Shown: positions 10,710 through 21,428, counted from the first letter of the stretch. The stretch: DNA of 24,294 nucleotides from Hymenochaete sp. R1 (GCA_019400425.1 JAFREE010000248.1:1-24294); one strand, 5' to 3'. Numbers and translations: made by a program. Notes: a model not told the origin generated them from the sequence alone.

Positions 10710-11210
10710 CAGATGAGTGGATCGTAGAGGAACGCGATTGTTGCGGTTGATGGGATTTATGACTACAATGTTTTTAGCTACCTACATATGCTGGTTCGTA
10801 CAAGACTACATGACGCCTCTCTAAAAAAAACTTATGACATAAGAAATGTTCAGAATGAGGATTGAAAGCATTCTTTTGCTGTGCAAACAATTCGAAAACA
10901 TTAAAAAAGAGCTTTGAGTTTAAAACCGAAAGAAAAGAAGAAAGTAGAAACGAGGACGATAAATGATCAATGCAACTATCGTTGCTATGTGTTAATACTG
11001 TCAAATAAGAGGGCGTCGACCGGATCATGCCCGTCCACATTCGCATCCTGGGGAATGATAGAATTGATAATGATGTTCACGTTTTGAAGCAAGCGTTCTA
11101 AATGCTACATACAAACAAAGTCGATCCGTCCATTGTTGAGCCTCTACAGAGCGAGTCCTTCATGATTCGGTGCGGTCGCATATCCGCAAAATCCGTCCCT
11201 TCGCTATTGC
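10710..11210. other. Intergenic between convergent genes A and B
   Basis: The 3' ends of A (+) and B (-) face each other across about 500 nt. A purine-rich tract lies at about 10925-10960 on the + strand. No gene or clear repeat was seen. Confidence 0.5.
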
Positions 11211-12979
11211 TTACGCCTCGATGACTGAATGAGTGTCCGGACCGTAAGACGTGTTTGGACACTCGCTCGCATTCATATTCTGGACGGGCAAAAACAACAT
11301 CGGCAAAGTGCGTTCTCCTGATTGGAACTGGTTATCCCGATCGTGGAAGTGCGCCAAAAGGGAAAGATACATGTTTGGTGCGAGGATACCCGAAGTTGCG
11401 ATCGAAACGAGCAAGTGAACACTCGCAAACGACTCTACCTATGAGGGGAAACGATATTAATGGATGACTGGAAGTCAGGCAAAGCGAAGTGTTCCGTGCT
11501 CACAATAGTACGGTCTATCAAAAGGAAAAATGCAAGGAGGTAGACCACGAGAATTCTAAAAGAGAAAAAGGATTAGAAAAAATACGAAGAGCTTTTATTG
11601 AAGCTTGGACATACACAAAAAAGTAGACGATGTTATCCTTTATAATGATGTCTATCAGTCTGGATTTGTTCACAGTCAATAATCCACGCAAACGACGTGT
11701 CGACGGCGGTGTCTTGTAAGCTTCCCACGACTTCCGCAAGACGAGCATAAATGTGACGAGCTCGTTGAAGATGAATGGTGCCCAGAAAAGTGGGGAGTAG
11801 ATTGTTCCTGAGCATAAAGGGATGGTAAGAGATTGCGGACTTCCTTTGGTTACCCATATTCCTGCCAAAGATGCTACATAAAGACAATACGATAAATCAG
11901 TTACTGGGCCTCAAATTAGCGTATCGTACATACCAGTGAGCTCAGCAATGAAGAGACCGACTGCCACTACGTCTAACAGGATGAAGGTAGCAACAATAGC
12001 TCTATTCTTGCCATAGAGAGCGTATGTTCGGAGTTGAAGAAGAACTGTCGAACGATACGTATATATCAACGCTAGCGAAATGCAGAGCAACTGCTTACTC
12101 ATAGTACAAGTCGCGACAACAGCTCCGGTATAGAGCATAACAGTCAGCGGAACTTGGCTCAAATCTGGAGAATTTGTTTGAACAATTCTTTGTAAAAAGG
12201 AGCGGACACCGCTCACCGACCCTACGGGTATCGTAAATATGCCATGGGCTCAGCAACGTGTCACATTGAAAGACTCTTCTGGGCTCACGTGTTGTATTCA
12301 TCTACCCGAATGACACCATTGGAAGACTTCTCATCTGAGCGGGTCACTGTAGGTTGCGGGGATGCCGTACAGCTATCCAATAACCATTTGGAAGTTGTAA
12401 CGTTGAATCCAGCTGCATAATATCAGCCACAATTGGGGATTGCGATGAAATATCGTTTCTAACTTTTGCTTGTCGCGTATCTTCCAACGACATTTTGAGC
12501 GAGAAAAAGAGAGAATTGCCTAGAACAAATGGCTTACATGACACATGATAACGAGAGATATCGTGCAATAACATATATTGCTGATCCAAAGCACGGGCGT
12601 TTAGACTGTCGTTTTTGCCATTACGCGATCGGACAGAAACAGAATGCTCAGTTACTGACCCAAACGTAAGTCACCTGTCAACATGGTAAATTCAATCGAA
12701 AGGACAACTGTATGGACGGCGGGATGGTATTCACCTCGTCCTCGAGTTTCAAAACTTTCTAAAGGTCAGTGAATAGAGATAAAACACTGAAACTTGACAA
12801 CGTACAATGGTTATACACTGTCAATGTCACGATCGCAACTAAACGAACGCAAAGGCGTTTCAGAGTCCGAATTTGTTTACTAATTATTGAGGTAAATAAT
12901 GCTCACTCGTGAGATTGACAGTGGCCCGCGCTAGCGTTGAGAAAGGCTCATCCACTTCGACACCATCGATACCCAGCAT
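11211..12979 (-). CDS. DUF6533-like multi-pass membrane protein B
   Basis: Paralogue of A and C. From ATG 12979 (MLGIDGVEVDEPF) the frame passes short exons giving IAIVTLTVYNHFLKLEDEVTYVW, shown here only by its parts VYNH, LKLEDE and TYVW, then SKRPCFGSAIYVIARY. It continues through a loop with a conserved Cys (SCTASP), a 5-nt microexon, VMLYTGAVVATCTM, LLQLRTYALYGKNRAI, IFNELVTFMLVLRKSW, IDIIIKDNIVYFFV, a short helix, and ILAPNMY with a hydrophilic tail to TAA at 11211. I count 12-13 exons and roughly 340-360 residues with several hydrophobic helices. Every join checked stays in frame, so B looks intact. It is convergent with A. Family knowledge: DUF6533 proteins are abundant in agaricomycetes and resemble 7TM receptors; ligand and function are unknown. 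Confidence 0.8.
12217..12221 (-). other. 5-nt microexon of gene B
   Basis: GGTCG sits between CCCGTAG and GTGAGC. It joins the upstream exon (ending 12289, two bases of a codon) to the exon starting at 12164, giving N-T-V-D-L-S-Q-V-P in frame. Flanking introns would be 67 and 52 nt. Leaving it out shifts the frame. The same arrangement occurs in gene C. Confidence 0.7.
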
Positions 12980-13140
12980 CGACCTCGATAAACCAAACGA
13001 TACCAGCAAGCAGAGAAGGATGATGAGGGAAGAGAGAAAGCGGCAGGAGCGGCAGGTCAATTGGAACCAGCGCAGTTTTATATCGTCCGCGAAGTGATGG
13101 CTATTGCTTCATCTTGCGCGCCGGCAGGAGCACGGGGCCA
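12530..13140 (-). repeat. Duplicated block 1 (5' part of gene B plus upstream)
   Basis: This block is similar along its length to 18930-19530. Shared stretches include CTGATCC near a shared AATATAT-like run, GATAGCTATTGCTTCATCTTG-type sequence upstream of the gene (13095 and 19487), and the same exon order. The distance from the start codon to that upstream sequence is 116 nt here and 113 nt in the other copy. The copies differ at many positions, so the duplication is not recent. Confidence 0.75.
13076..13082 (-). promoter_or_regulatory. TATA box of gene B
   Basis: TATAAAA on the - strand, about 97 nt upstream of the ATG at 12979, matching the spacing in genes A and C. Confidence 0.6.
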
Positions 13141-15051
13141 ACATTGGTTATTCAAATATAGGTACGGCAACTGCGTAGCATGGTACTGCCAGTGGGGTAG
13201 CTATGCCCACTGGAGCCCGTGCAAGAAACCACCGAACCCTGAACTTAGCGAACCTATGGGTCAGACATTTCTGGCTCAGCCCCGGATTCTGAATGATCGC
13301 GATGATAGAAGCTTTACCGCACGAGTATCGAACTGGACTCTATCGTTCTCCCTTTCCCGTCGCCATCTTTCCGACATTCCTTTTTACTGTAACTGATGAG
13401 CCCTCGGTTCCAACACTTTCAACCCCATCTTCATTGCCATTAGCTCCCGAGTTCCATGATTGCTATAGGCCCGAAGGGCGTAGCCAGCATATCTGCATTC
13501 CTGCTTGATTTGAAACGCAGACGTTACGACAGACAACGCATGACGTCAAGAAACCAATGTAGCGCGTCCGAGTCTTGCTGAAGTGAACAGTGAGGAAATA
13601 TGCTGGTGCCCGGACAACGATTCCAGTAAGTAACAGAAACAAACGACAGATGCGTGTTTGATAAGTGAAAGATGTGGATCGTATGCCAGTGGACGCGTAT
13701 TTCGAGGAATTGTCATAGTATTTGTGAAATGAAAGATGTCGTCGTCGCAGGGGCTGGGGAGGTTTTGAGAGAGCGAGAGCCTTCGGTTCCGGGTGGCGGG
13801 TTGGGTTCGGTGAATCCGGGAATTTGTCGGATCGCCTAAAATGTGTCCGGCCGGGCCCGAAGTACCCCACGCCAGTTTAAGTAAATTACTATCACGATGA
13901 AGCGAAGTCTGTGCGTATTATCTGCTTGAAGAGAGACCCGCACCTGTCATGTTCAAAAGTCTATAACAGGCACTCAAAATGAACGACGAGAACACGGAAA
14001 CGTGGGTTATGTTGGAACGGCACTGGTCCACCAACTGACGGTATGTTGTTGCTATCCTTATTGGCGATTGCAGCCTAAACATCATCGCTCAGATGAAAGC
14101 GATTGCCGTGTCTAGTTCCAACTCTCGGGGCTCTGACAGGGAGACATGCTCGGTCAGATAACAAAGCCGCAGTACTACTACGTGCTTTGGAAGACGAAGC
14201 TGATAGCGCAGGAGCTGGATATCGACATTCACTGCAGGAGAGGATGAGATGACTCGGGGACGAGAAGTTGTACCTACTATCGATAGGTCGCTGAAGTGAA
14301 GGAGCACTGAGTCGTGAGTTATATTGCCTCGTTCTTCCGGAATCAATCTCGAAAGCATCACTTCACGTTTGTTTAGCGTTGAAATGTTGTATATACATAG
14401 TCCGGACGGACGGGATGGTTATCAACAAAAGGTCCTCGGAATAACATCTCAAGTCTTTTCTTCAGATTTCTTACTTGTTTGCTTCATACTTCTCGCGTTG
14501 CATTCTTCGACACTGAAGATGTTTCTTCAAGGTAGTAATCCGGTAACATTCGCGACTCTCTCGGCCTCCTTCATTGAATGTGCACGAGCTTAGTGCGCGT
14601 ACAGTCACCAAACAATTGGCTTCTAGAATAACCTATACCGGGGTCGGAACACCAACGGCGGAAATGCATCACTGGATTTCTTGGTCATGGCTTAGCGCTT
14701 GCTAGTAGCCATCGTTGCTCCGATCAAAATACCGATGTGTGTGGATTTTTTAGGTGATGAGGTATCGAAGTCGAAGGAATTTTAGATGCGCTGGCGTCTG
14801 ATCGCATGGGAAGGTCGGTTGGTGAGGGAGACAAACCCGGATCATGTTAAGATATGAATGTGAGTACACTCTTTTCATTAAATCCTCGCACTTGTTCGCT
14901 CCTCGAGATAAGAACAAGCTCTGTTCGTAGGTTCCGCCTTGATCAGAACCTACTCCATGTTTTCATCGATGCCCGGCAGCGATATTTGTGGAAAGCACCC
15001 TTCTTCTCATGCCGGCGATCGACTATTTAGTCAAAGTTTGATACAAATACT
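13141..15051. other. Intergenic stretch, no supported gene
   Basis: Several ORFs of 60-135 codons occur on both strands (for example 13463-13870 on the - strand) but none shows a recognisable domain or convincing splice continuation. I looked for further p25 or DUF6533 remnants and saw none. The right end is the 5' flank of gene C. Confidence 0.4.
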
Positions 15052-15070
15052 AGCTGATTACTAATCAGCT
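15052..15070. promoter_or_regulatory. 19-bp palindrome upstream of gene C
   Basis: AGCTGATTA, a central C, then TAATCAGCT: a perfect inverted repeat of 9 bp arms. It lies 64 nt upstream of the TATA box of gene C, a position suited to a dimeric regulator. No copy was seen before genes A or B. A regulatory role is inference. Confidence 0.35.
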
Positions 15071-15133
15071 TAGCTTGCTTCAACACACGGTATCTTTTAA
15101 TTTGTGTCAATGCTTCTCAGATACTGCGAAGTG

Positions 15134-15140
15134 TATAAAA
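15134..15140 (+). promoter_or_regulatory. TATA box of gene C
   Basis: TATAAAA in GTGTATAAAATG, 105 nt before the ATG at 15239. Confidence 0.65.
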
Positions 15141-15238
15141 TGTCTCGTCTTGATGTTATAGTATCTTATTCATCGACTTCGCATACCCCTCTTTTCTCCG
15201 TTGGTGCATTATCGTCTACCAGTGCTCAGTTGAAAGCG

Positions 15239-17039
15239 ATGTCGGGTATCGACAGCGTCAGAATAGGTGGTATAGAAACAGTAGTAAGTTTCTATCTGAG
15301 AGGTAGGCTCTACTTTTCTTTCGTATCCGGCCTGTGATCTCCGAAGTTGATGGGTGCTCTTGTATTATTTAGTGGTGATTCTGTCCATAATGGTGTATAA
15401 CCATGGTGTGTGACGTCGTGCAAGTGACTCTTGTATCGGTTTTCTAACGCCTCGGCTTTTCAAGTTTTGAAATTTGATGAGGAGGTAAGTCCCGATTCAT
15501 TTACATGTTGCCCTTCTCTGAGATTGGTTTACTCTTCAGGTAAAATACGTTTGGGTCAGTAATTTGCTGTACCGCTCCTGCCTATCCGCCATGGTGTAAT
15601 AGTAGAATATGACAGTGTAAGCGCCCTTGCTTTGGATCGGCCCTATACATTGTTGCGCGATATCTCTCGCTATCAAGTGTCATGTAAGCAATTATTATTT
15701 GGTATCCTTAAGGAGTCGCAATGACAAGCTTCTTTTAGATACGCGGCATACAGAGGTAAGGCACTGCCCACCGCCGAATGAGTAGACAACTTAGTTCTAC
15801 GTGTACTAAATGCTGCGCAGGCGGATTTCATTCCTCTTTAGGTCAATACTTTGAGGGTAGTTGTCCGGCATCTTATCCATCTAACGCTGGACCTATGGAC
15901 TCTAACGATCCGAGTCGCTGCATCGAAACTATAATTGTCTGGGATGAGTAAGTCGATAATATGCTGGTTTTCTTCTCACCTCTGATTATGGTCCATTGCG
16001 ATACGTTTACCTCTTTGACAGCGGACGTGAGCAAATTTCTCTTACCTGAGGTTTCCATTCAACTAGGAGTATTCCAAAGATGCATATTTCCCTTTAAATG
16101 CTTTAATTTTCATTGGAACCATCGTCGCTTTGTGCACCATGTGTATGTTACCATGTTCAGATCCGTTAGCGGGCAGCAATTCTAAATATTCCGTTTCTCA
16201 GGTCTTCTTCAACTTCGAACATATGCTTTATATAGCAAAGATATGGCTGTTCTCATCACTTTCATCGTGTTGGACGTCATCGCGGTCGGCTTCTTCATTC
16301 TTGAATTCACGGCTCTAAAAGGTATGTGACATGTTCCAAGGCCGAACATATAATTGATTTGTTTGTCAATCCCAACAGAACCGATAACGAGGTCGGACAT
16401 ACTCGCTAGCGGTGAGGTCACAACCCAAGAGCTTGCACTGAGTTATTCTCCTGTTTTTTGGGCACCTTTCCTTGTCAACGAGCTCGTCACGTTCATTTTC
16501 GTGTTGCGAAAGTCATGGCAATCGTACAGAGACTCTGTCAGCTTGGCACTCAAACGTGACTTATGGTCCATGAAATGTCCGAGGCAATCTTTGATGGATG
16601 TCATCATCAAGGATAATATTCTTTATTTCGTCGTGTATGGATATTCTGGATGAGCTCTTCAATTTCTGACCAAAGCCTCTATTCCAGAATTTTTATTGTC
16701 TATTCAATTGCGTTCTTTCTCATGATGAATATTGAAGTCGTACGTCTTCAATAAACATTCTCTCTGGTTTTCATGTAGTAGATGACTGGTGGCTTGATTT
16801 TGCAGGAAGCGTTGCTTGCATGCTCCCATTTGCTTGCATCTATCGCTATCTCGGGTATCCTCGCTCCGAATATTTACCTTCATCTCCGAAGAAGTTATGA
16901 CAGAGAACTAGTTCGACAAGAAAACACTTTGTCGACATTGCGTGTCGCTCATCCGAGCCGAAGTGTGGACGATGAACCTAATGTGATGGATCTTGAATTA
17001 GGTGAAGAGTCGAAGCTTGGGATGGTACGCGATGATTGA
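15239..17039 (+). CDS. DUF6533-like multi-pass membrane protein C
   Basis: The best preserved + strand member; about 359 residues in 13 exons by manual reconstruction. Order: N-terminus MSGIDSVRIGGIE; a helix ending MVYNHVLKFDEEVKYVW; KRPCFGSALYIVARY; an extracellular-type loop with a Cys in GSCPAS; the 5-nt microexon; FPLNALIFIGTIVALCTM; LLQLRTYALYSKDMAV; ITFIVLDVIAVGFFILEF; FLVNELVTFIFVLRKSW; MDVIIKDNILYFVV; IFIVYSIAFFLMMNIE; a last exon with SIAISGILAPNIYLHLRR and an acidic tail ending DD, TGA 17037-17039. The exon around EEVKYVW is split between two tiny exons (20 and 15 nt). LRTYALY and IKDNILYF are hallmark segments of this fungal family. Introns use GTAAGT, GTATGT and GTCAGT donors. 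The shared Cys may form a disulfide, an inference. No lesion seen. Confidence 0.82.
16022..16026 (+). other. 5-nt microexon of gene C
   Basis: CGGAC lies between TTTGACAG and GTGAGC. With the exon ending at 15947 (GAT GA) and the next starting at 16080 it gives W-D-D-G-H-A-Y-F-P in frame; introns are 74 and 53 nt. Skipping it, or using the other acceptors nearby (16021 read-through, 16066), brings a stop or frameshift within a few codons. Confidence 0.7.
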
Positions 17040-17183
17040 TTTGCTCAGCGTGAACGGAAGTCATAGCAGTCGTTGTAGCAGTCAATAGGTAAACGAATAA
17101 TGTTATTATAGAAGATACCTGCTACTATGGTGTACAACGCTCATGCGGAGTGCTTGCACACAATATATCCTCCCATGATCATC

Positions 17184-18654
17184 TTATTTGTTGGCCTCGC
17201 CGGTCCGAGCTTTCTTCCTGGAACCAGAAGCCCCTTTTCCCGTATTCGTATTTGTCTTTGTCTTCAGTGCAAGGAGTTGAATGTCGTCATGGGTGAGATT
17301 GAGTTCTTTTTCCAAGGCAAGGAAACGAGTGCGGAACAATGATCTTACGTCCAAGTTCTTGTAGTAAATATACCGTCTCCGTTCCGTTAACTTTTCCAGG
17401 AAAGGATCATCTTCGGACATTTTGGCTATCTGAAGATCGAGTCGCTTGACTTCATCCTCATGCATCCTCAGCTGGCGAAGCTTCTTCTTCATTTTGCCAA
17501 TCTCTCTGTGGTTTGAACCCAGCGAGGTGTGCCGGAGCTCTTCGATTGTGAGCTGTTCATCAAGAAGCACAGAAAGATTCCTTACGAGGACATTTGATTT
17601 GTTTCGCAAGCTATTACTATGAGCTCGTAAGTCTTTGAGCTCAGCAACGTGGCTGCTTTGTGTTTCTTCCAAGCTCATTGCTCGAGCGACTTCCTGGGTC
17701 ATATTAGCATAATGTCTGCAGGCCAAAAATTCCCAAAGGCGGACGATCGCTCGACCACGTTGTTCCCCCCCCACGAACTGTACCGAGGAGTAATTTGAGC
17801 TTGCTGGGATCGATGTCCTTCATTGCGTCTGGATCCAGCTGATATTTGCGAAGTCCCGCATCGTCGATGAGCTTGGAGCCGACTACCCACTTGTAGCTAC
17901 TGAGCATGGTGTTTCTCAGTAGTATTGAAAACCTCTCCCAACGACAAAACGCGCTTTTCAAGTCGTCGGAAGTCCAATTTCCCATCCGGGTACGAGCAGC
18001 GAAGACGTAATCTGCTTCTTCGTCAACATTACGAGCCAGGTACTTCAAGAAGTCAAGCCGCAAGTGAACTTGCTCCTGAAGCGACTTTCCGTTCTCGAGA
18101 AGAAACTGATTTTTTAGACAGGCAATTCTGCTGTCCACAGATGCCTCGAACAAGTCTCGAAAAGTATTGGCGCGCTCTATGGAGAGTTTGAGAGATTTTG
18201 CTTCGCTCTCTTCCTCGGTATGGTCGTTAAGCTTGTCACGCTCGGAGTGGTAGGTGGGCAGAGCGTACTCGCAGTCCTCGTATATGATCTTCATTAGAAT
18301 CAGCTTCTGTGTGATGATCTGTATAGGGCTGGACTCGGAGCAACTGTGCTCGGTTCCATTGCTAGCACGAGTGGACCCGCCATGATCATTCATGAAATGA
18401 AGGAAGGATTTCTGGAGCCGCATCTCACAGTCACCAAGCTCATCTATCTTGACGTCCAAGTGCTTGTTCCAGTCGTCAGCATTCCAATTTTCGGACCATT
18501 CAGCAGTTTGCTTGAGGTCAGAGTAGGCTTTCGAAGAGTCAGCATCGATCGAAGAAGGTCTTCTATTCTTCTTTGGCCCCTCCGCCACGGTCGTAGCATC
18601 GGCATGCGAGCAGCCAGTGTTGTTTTCCGGGACGCTTCCTGTCTTCTGGGACAT
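17184..18654 (-). CDS. Orphan coiled-coil protein
   Basis: I do not recognise a family. Two exons, 18654-17779 and 17693-17184, encode 461 aa. The 85-nt intron has donor GTTCGT, a GCTAAT branch sequence and acceptor CCCAG, and both exon ends are in phase 0, joining GT to EVARAMSLEE. The N-terminus is polar (MSQKTGSVPENN). The middle holds charged helical stretches such as LIDDAGLRKYQLDPDA. The second exon is a Leu-, Glu- and Lys-rich coiled coil (KMKKKLRQLRMHEDEVKRL) and the C-terminus is basic (GSRKKARTGEANK), possibly a nuclear localisation signal. There is no signal peptide or membrane segment. The gene sits between C and the truncated copy D, where the rest of D would be expected. A run of eight G in the intron suggests a frameshift at first sight but is explained by splicing. 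Confidence 0.75.
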
Positions 18655-18777
18655 CTTATTCGAAGCGAGCGTCTGAAAAGCGTGAGCAAAGCTTTCTGAA
18701 GATAGCGAGAGAGATGGGACTTTGGAGCGGAAAGACGATAAGAAGAAAGAAAGAGGCGCGAGAGGGAAAGGAGGCTG

Positions 18778-18785
18778 ATATATAT
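18778..18785 (-). promoter_or_regulatory. TATA-like element of the coiled-coil gene
   Basis: An ATATATAT run lies about 124 nt upstream of the ATG at 18654. Between them the - strand is a long pyrimidine-rich tract (about 18725-18775), a common fungal core-promoter layout. Confidence 0.5.
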
Positions 18786-18929
18786 CGGTTTGTATAGTTT
18801 AGCAAAGCTACGTGTGAGGTAACTGGGAAAGCAAAGCTGGTTAGCTACATTTCATGAGCACTAAATATTCAGCAGCATACCGCATATCCATAAAAAGCAT
18901 GTTAAGGGTAAGGGGTGAATGGCGGGTTA

Positions 18930-19374
18930 AATGCTGACATGACACAGGTCAAAGAATATATTGTGCGATAATATATATGGCTGATCCGAAGCAAGAGCAT
19001 TTTGACTGCGAGTTTTTGCTATTAGGTGACCAGGAAAAAGCAGGATGACCTATCACTAACATAAACGTAGTTCACCTCTCACTATGGCCAAATAAAACGA
19101 TGACTAGGACACCTGAAAAGAAATACCCACTTCCTCGAGATTTAAAGACTTCACGGTGTCAAAGAATTGGGATAAGATATTTGAACTAATAGCGTACGGT
19201 TATTGAACGCTGTCAATATCAGAATGGCAACTAAATGAACGAGATGAAGTGACTCACTCAGTACTAAGTGTTTGCCGTTCAAAAATTCAGGAAGAATACA
19301 CCTCTGAGATCGACAACGGCCTGTTCTAGCGTTTTTAAGGTGTCATCCACCTCGCCACTACCGAAACCCGGCAT
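18930..19374 (-). pseudogene. Truncated DUF6533-like copy D
   Basis: The 5' third of a gene B-like paralogue. It starts MPGFGSGEVDDTL at ATG 19374 and retains the exon VAILILTAFNN, remnants of the LNLEE and VNYVY segments, and KCSCFGSAIYIIAQY. The conserved Trp of the VW pair is Tyr here. A one-base loss after IAQY compared with gene B brings TGA into frame. Similarity stops near 18930, just beyond the next exon's donor region; the TM3-7 part is absent. The position mirrors gene B relative to A, and the orphan coiled-coil gene begins about 275 nt further on. The exact right edge of similarity extends to about 19530 upstream of the start. Confidence 0.75.
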
Positions 19375-19530
19375 CGACTTGGAGTCGGAAAGATCTGCAA
19401 CGGTGTGGGAGGCAAAGGGGTAATCTTAGAAATGGCTGGCCGACCAAGGTGGCGCATGCTGTAAACTATGGCCGGATTGACGAATTCCGATAGCTATTGC
19501 TTCATCTTGCATGCCACCGGAAGAGCGAGG

Positions 19531-20177
19531 TCACCGGTGATCCATATGGTATTTGCGGCGAGGAGAGTGGGAAGAAGTTGTGTGGTTGATGACCACTGAT
19601 GACGATGTAAACGATCATCGAAGATCCAAGTGGACAGTAGGACATGTAGAAGCCAGGTCGTTCTAGTCAGCTTCGGAGTACTCAAGGTTGCACTTATAAA
19701 AGCAGTGTCGCACCATTATCATATCAAGAGTACCAACCAGCCCATTATTCCTATCCTTTCCGTCCTCTGTACACCTTTTCTTTCATCTACGTTAATGATG
19801 TCTCCAAGCGACTGGTATTGAAAATGGGTGATGTGTCCGAGTTGATAACAAAATGATTGAGACCATGTATGAACGTTCAGCTCGAGTGTACGATTTGACG
19901 TGAGAGTAGGAAAAGATGGCGTCTGGTAATGCATGCAATTAGTTATAGAAAACAATAAATATTACGAATCACGTTGGATCTGAAGGTGTTCCCCACTGAA
20001 TTGAACAACATATGTGCAATGAGTGAGAAAAAGAACCGAGTTGAATTTATTCACCGTTCACCTAATGCGCAACAGAGAAAAACAAGGCACAGTAGAATAC
20101 ATCTATGAGTGGGTATCAACGGAACGGAGATCGATTACATACTACCCACAAAACATCCACGACTCCAACCAACAAGC
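19531..20177. other. Intergenic, no supported gene
   Basis: A short - strand frame ending CKMKQ then TAG near 19494 also occurs upstream of gene B, but only because both lie in the duplicated block; it has no recognisable domain. The rest carries no gene I can support and includes the 3' flank of the dynactin p25 gene. Confidence 0.45.
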
Positions 20178-20963
20178 TCAGCTCTCGACAGGCTTGAACC
20201 GATCATAATATGCCTTCGTCTCTGACTCCACCATCTCCTGGGTCGACTCCGGGAGGTCAGCAACAAATTGACCTGGCGTACCCTCGAAGTAAGCAAGCGC
20301 AGGTATGACGCTGTTCGGCATCAGGACGGTGTTATCGGCGATCTTTGCACAGTCTTTGATGATTGAAAATTTGCTCTGAGTATGCGTGGTGAAAATTATA
20401 GGTGGAGAAATTAAGGAAAAGAAGATAGACGCACGATGATACAGTTCTTCCCAATCTCGACGTAGTTCCCAATTGACGCTGCCTCAACAATGCTCCCTGC
20501 CCCAATATGCACATGGTCGCCAATCTTCATGGGATAGTAATTGAACTTTCCCCGAAACGTTTTATACGGCGGCCTTCAAAGTCAACACGTTCAGAAACTC
20601 GATCTTTCGTCGTCTGGTCACTTAGTGACGCGAGGCGCAGCCCATTCGAAGGATGATGCGCATACCTAATGACACATCCCTCACCAATGAGACAGTACCT
20701 CCCCAGAGAGATGACCACAGCGTGCCCTGGGTCCATTCTCCTCAAGTCACCACGCACGATGGCGCCGCTGGAGATGACCGTCTTGCCGCCGAGGATGATG
20801 TTCTGTGGCCCTGCTATAGTCGCGCGTCGGGAGACTTTGTTGCCTGTGTCCTGTCCTGCTCGCATCAACATGACGGACAAGCTGGACGCACGGAGTCAAC
20901 GGAGCTTACTGTCTCGATGAATTCAGACTTTATGTAGTGTATTGGAGGGTCGAGGTAGCCCAT
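20178..20963 (-). CDS. DCTN5: Dynactin subunit p25 (dynactin 5)
   Basis: p25 belongs to the pointed-end complex of dynactin, which links cytoplasmic dynein to cargo; in filamentous fungi p25 is needed for early-endosome transport. Exons 20963-20910, 20850-20666, 20573-20435 and 20375-20178 (introns 59, 92 and 59 nt) give 191 aa, close to the usual 180-190. The N-terminus reads YIKSEFIET and continues DTGNKVSRRATIAGPQNI. The body is a left-handed beta helix of imperfect hexapeptides (IVRGDL, CLIGEG, CVIRPPYKTF, IGDHVHIGAGSIVEAASIG, YVEIGKN). The end (ADLPESTQEMV, YYDRF) is typical of the subunit. ATG 20963 fits the family N-terminus. The gene looks intact; a broken partial copy is at 6221-6722. 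Confidence 0.93.
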
Positions 20964-21213
20964 GATGGATGGGACGTGAAGGTGACTCTGAAGCGGCACT
21001 TGGGTTGAGGTGCATCGCGTCCATCTCAAATATTAATAATAATAATACTTGATTATGTAACTTTTGCAAATTGAAAGTTACGAAAAATAAGTGAAAGGGC
21101 CTGTACGAGTTTTAATGTCTAAGATTTGTTGAGGCCGAATGATTACATCGGTATATCCGTCCAAGTATCTGCCATTTCGATTCTGTCTGTATCATTTCCT
21201 ATTTCTACGTAGT
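20964..21213. other. Intergenic between dynactin p25 and the LTR element
   Basis: The region holds the p25 5' flank and a TAATAA-type AT-rich repeat at about 21029-21048. No gene seen. Confidence 0.5.
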
Positions 21214-21428
21214 TGTCAGCCGAACTTCCCATTCCATTTAAGACTTGATTTTGACTCGTTCGAACCTCAGCTTCTTACACCCATCTACGGAATTAGCTGA
21301 GGTGAGATATTAGTTTTTTCTACACAAGTACATTATCACTCACAAGCCTGTACATAGACTATTATTTCCAGGTATATTACAGAGCTTCTTACACCCATCT
21401 ACGGAATTAGCTGAGACTATTATTTCCA
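21214..21428 (+). repeat. 5' LTR (215 bp) with duplicated hairpin
   Basis: It begins TGTCAGCCGAAC and ends ATTTCCA immediately before the primer site. Inside, a 33-nt unit capable of forming a hairpin (AGCT...AGCT with CTGAG end) occurs at 21269-21301 and again at 21383-21415, and the 17-nt GACTATTATTTCCAGGT occurs at 21357-21373 and 21415-21431. The start is inferred from the TG end and from the matching inverted copy in gag. Confidence 0.75.

Noticed and set aside
12095..12301. Long open frame through the microexon region of gene B
   Set aside because: It reads through the introns in a different frame from the conserved helices; the spliced frame recovers the segments shared with A and C.
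17765..17772. Apparent frameshift at a run of eight C (G on the - strand) between two long - strand frames
   Set aside because: An 85-nt intron (17694-17778) with donor GTTCGT, GCTAAT branch sequence and CCCAG acceptor joins the frames in phase 0 and removes the run, so no sequencing error or frameshift needs to be assumed.
19494..19685. Small - strand ORF ending CKMKQ, with a similar ending upstream of gene B
   Set aside because: The shared ending is explained by the duplicated DNA block; the frames are unrelated further upstream.
20527..20880. Single-frame reading of the p25 gene across 20574-20665
   Set aside because: This reads through intron 2; splicing at 20665/20574 restores the conserved CVIRPPYKTF segment.
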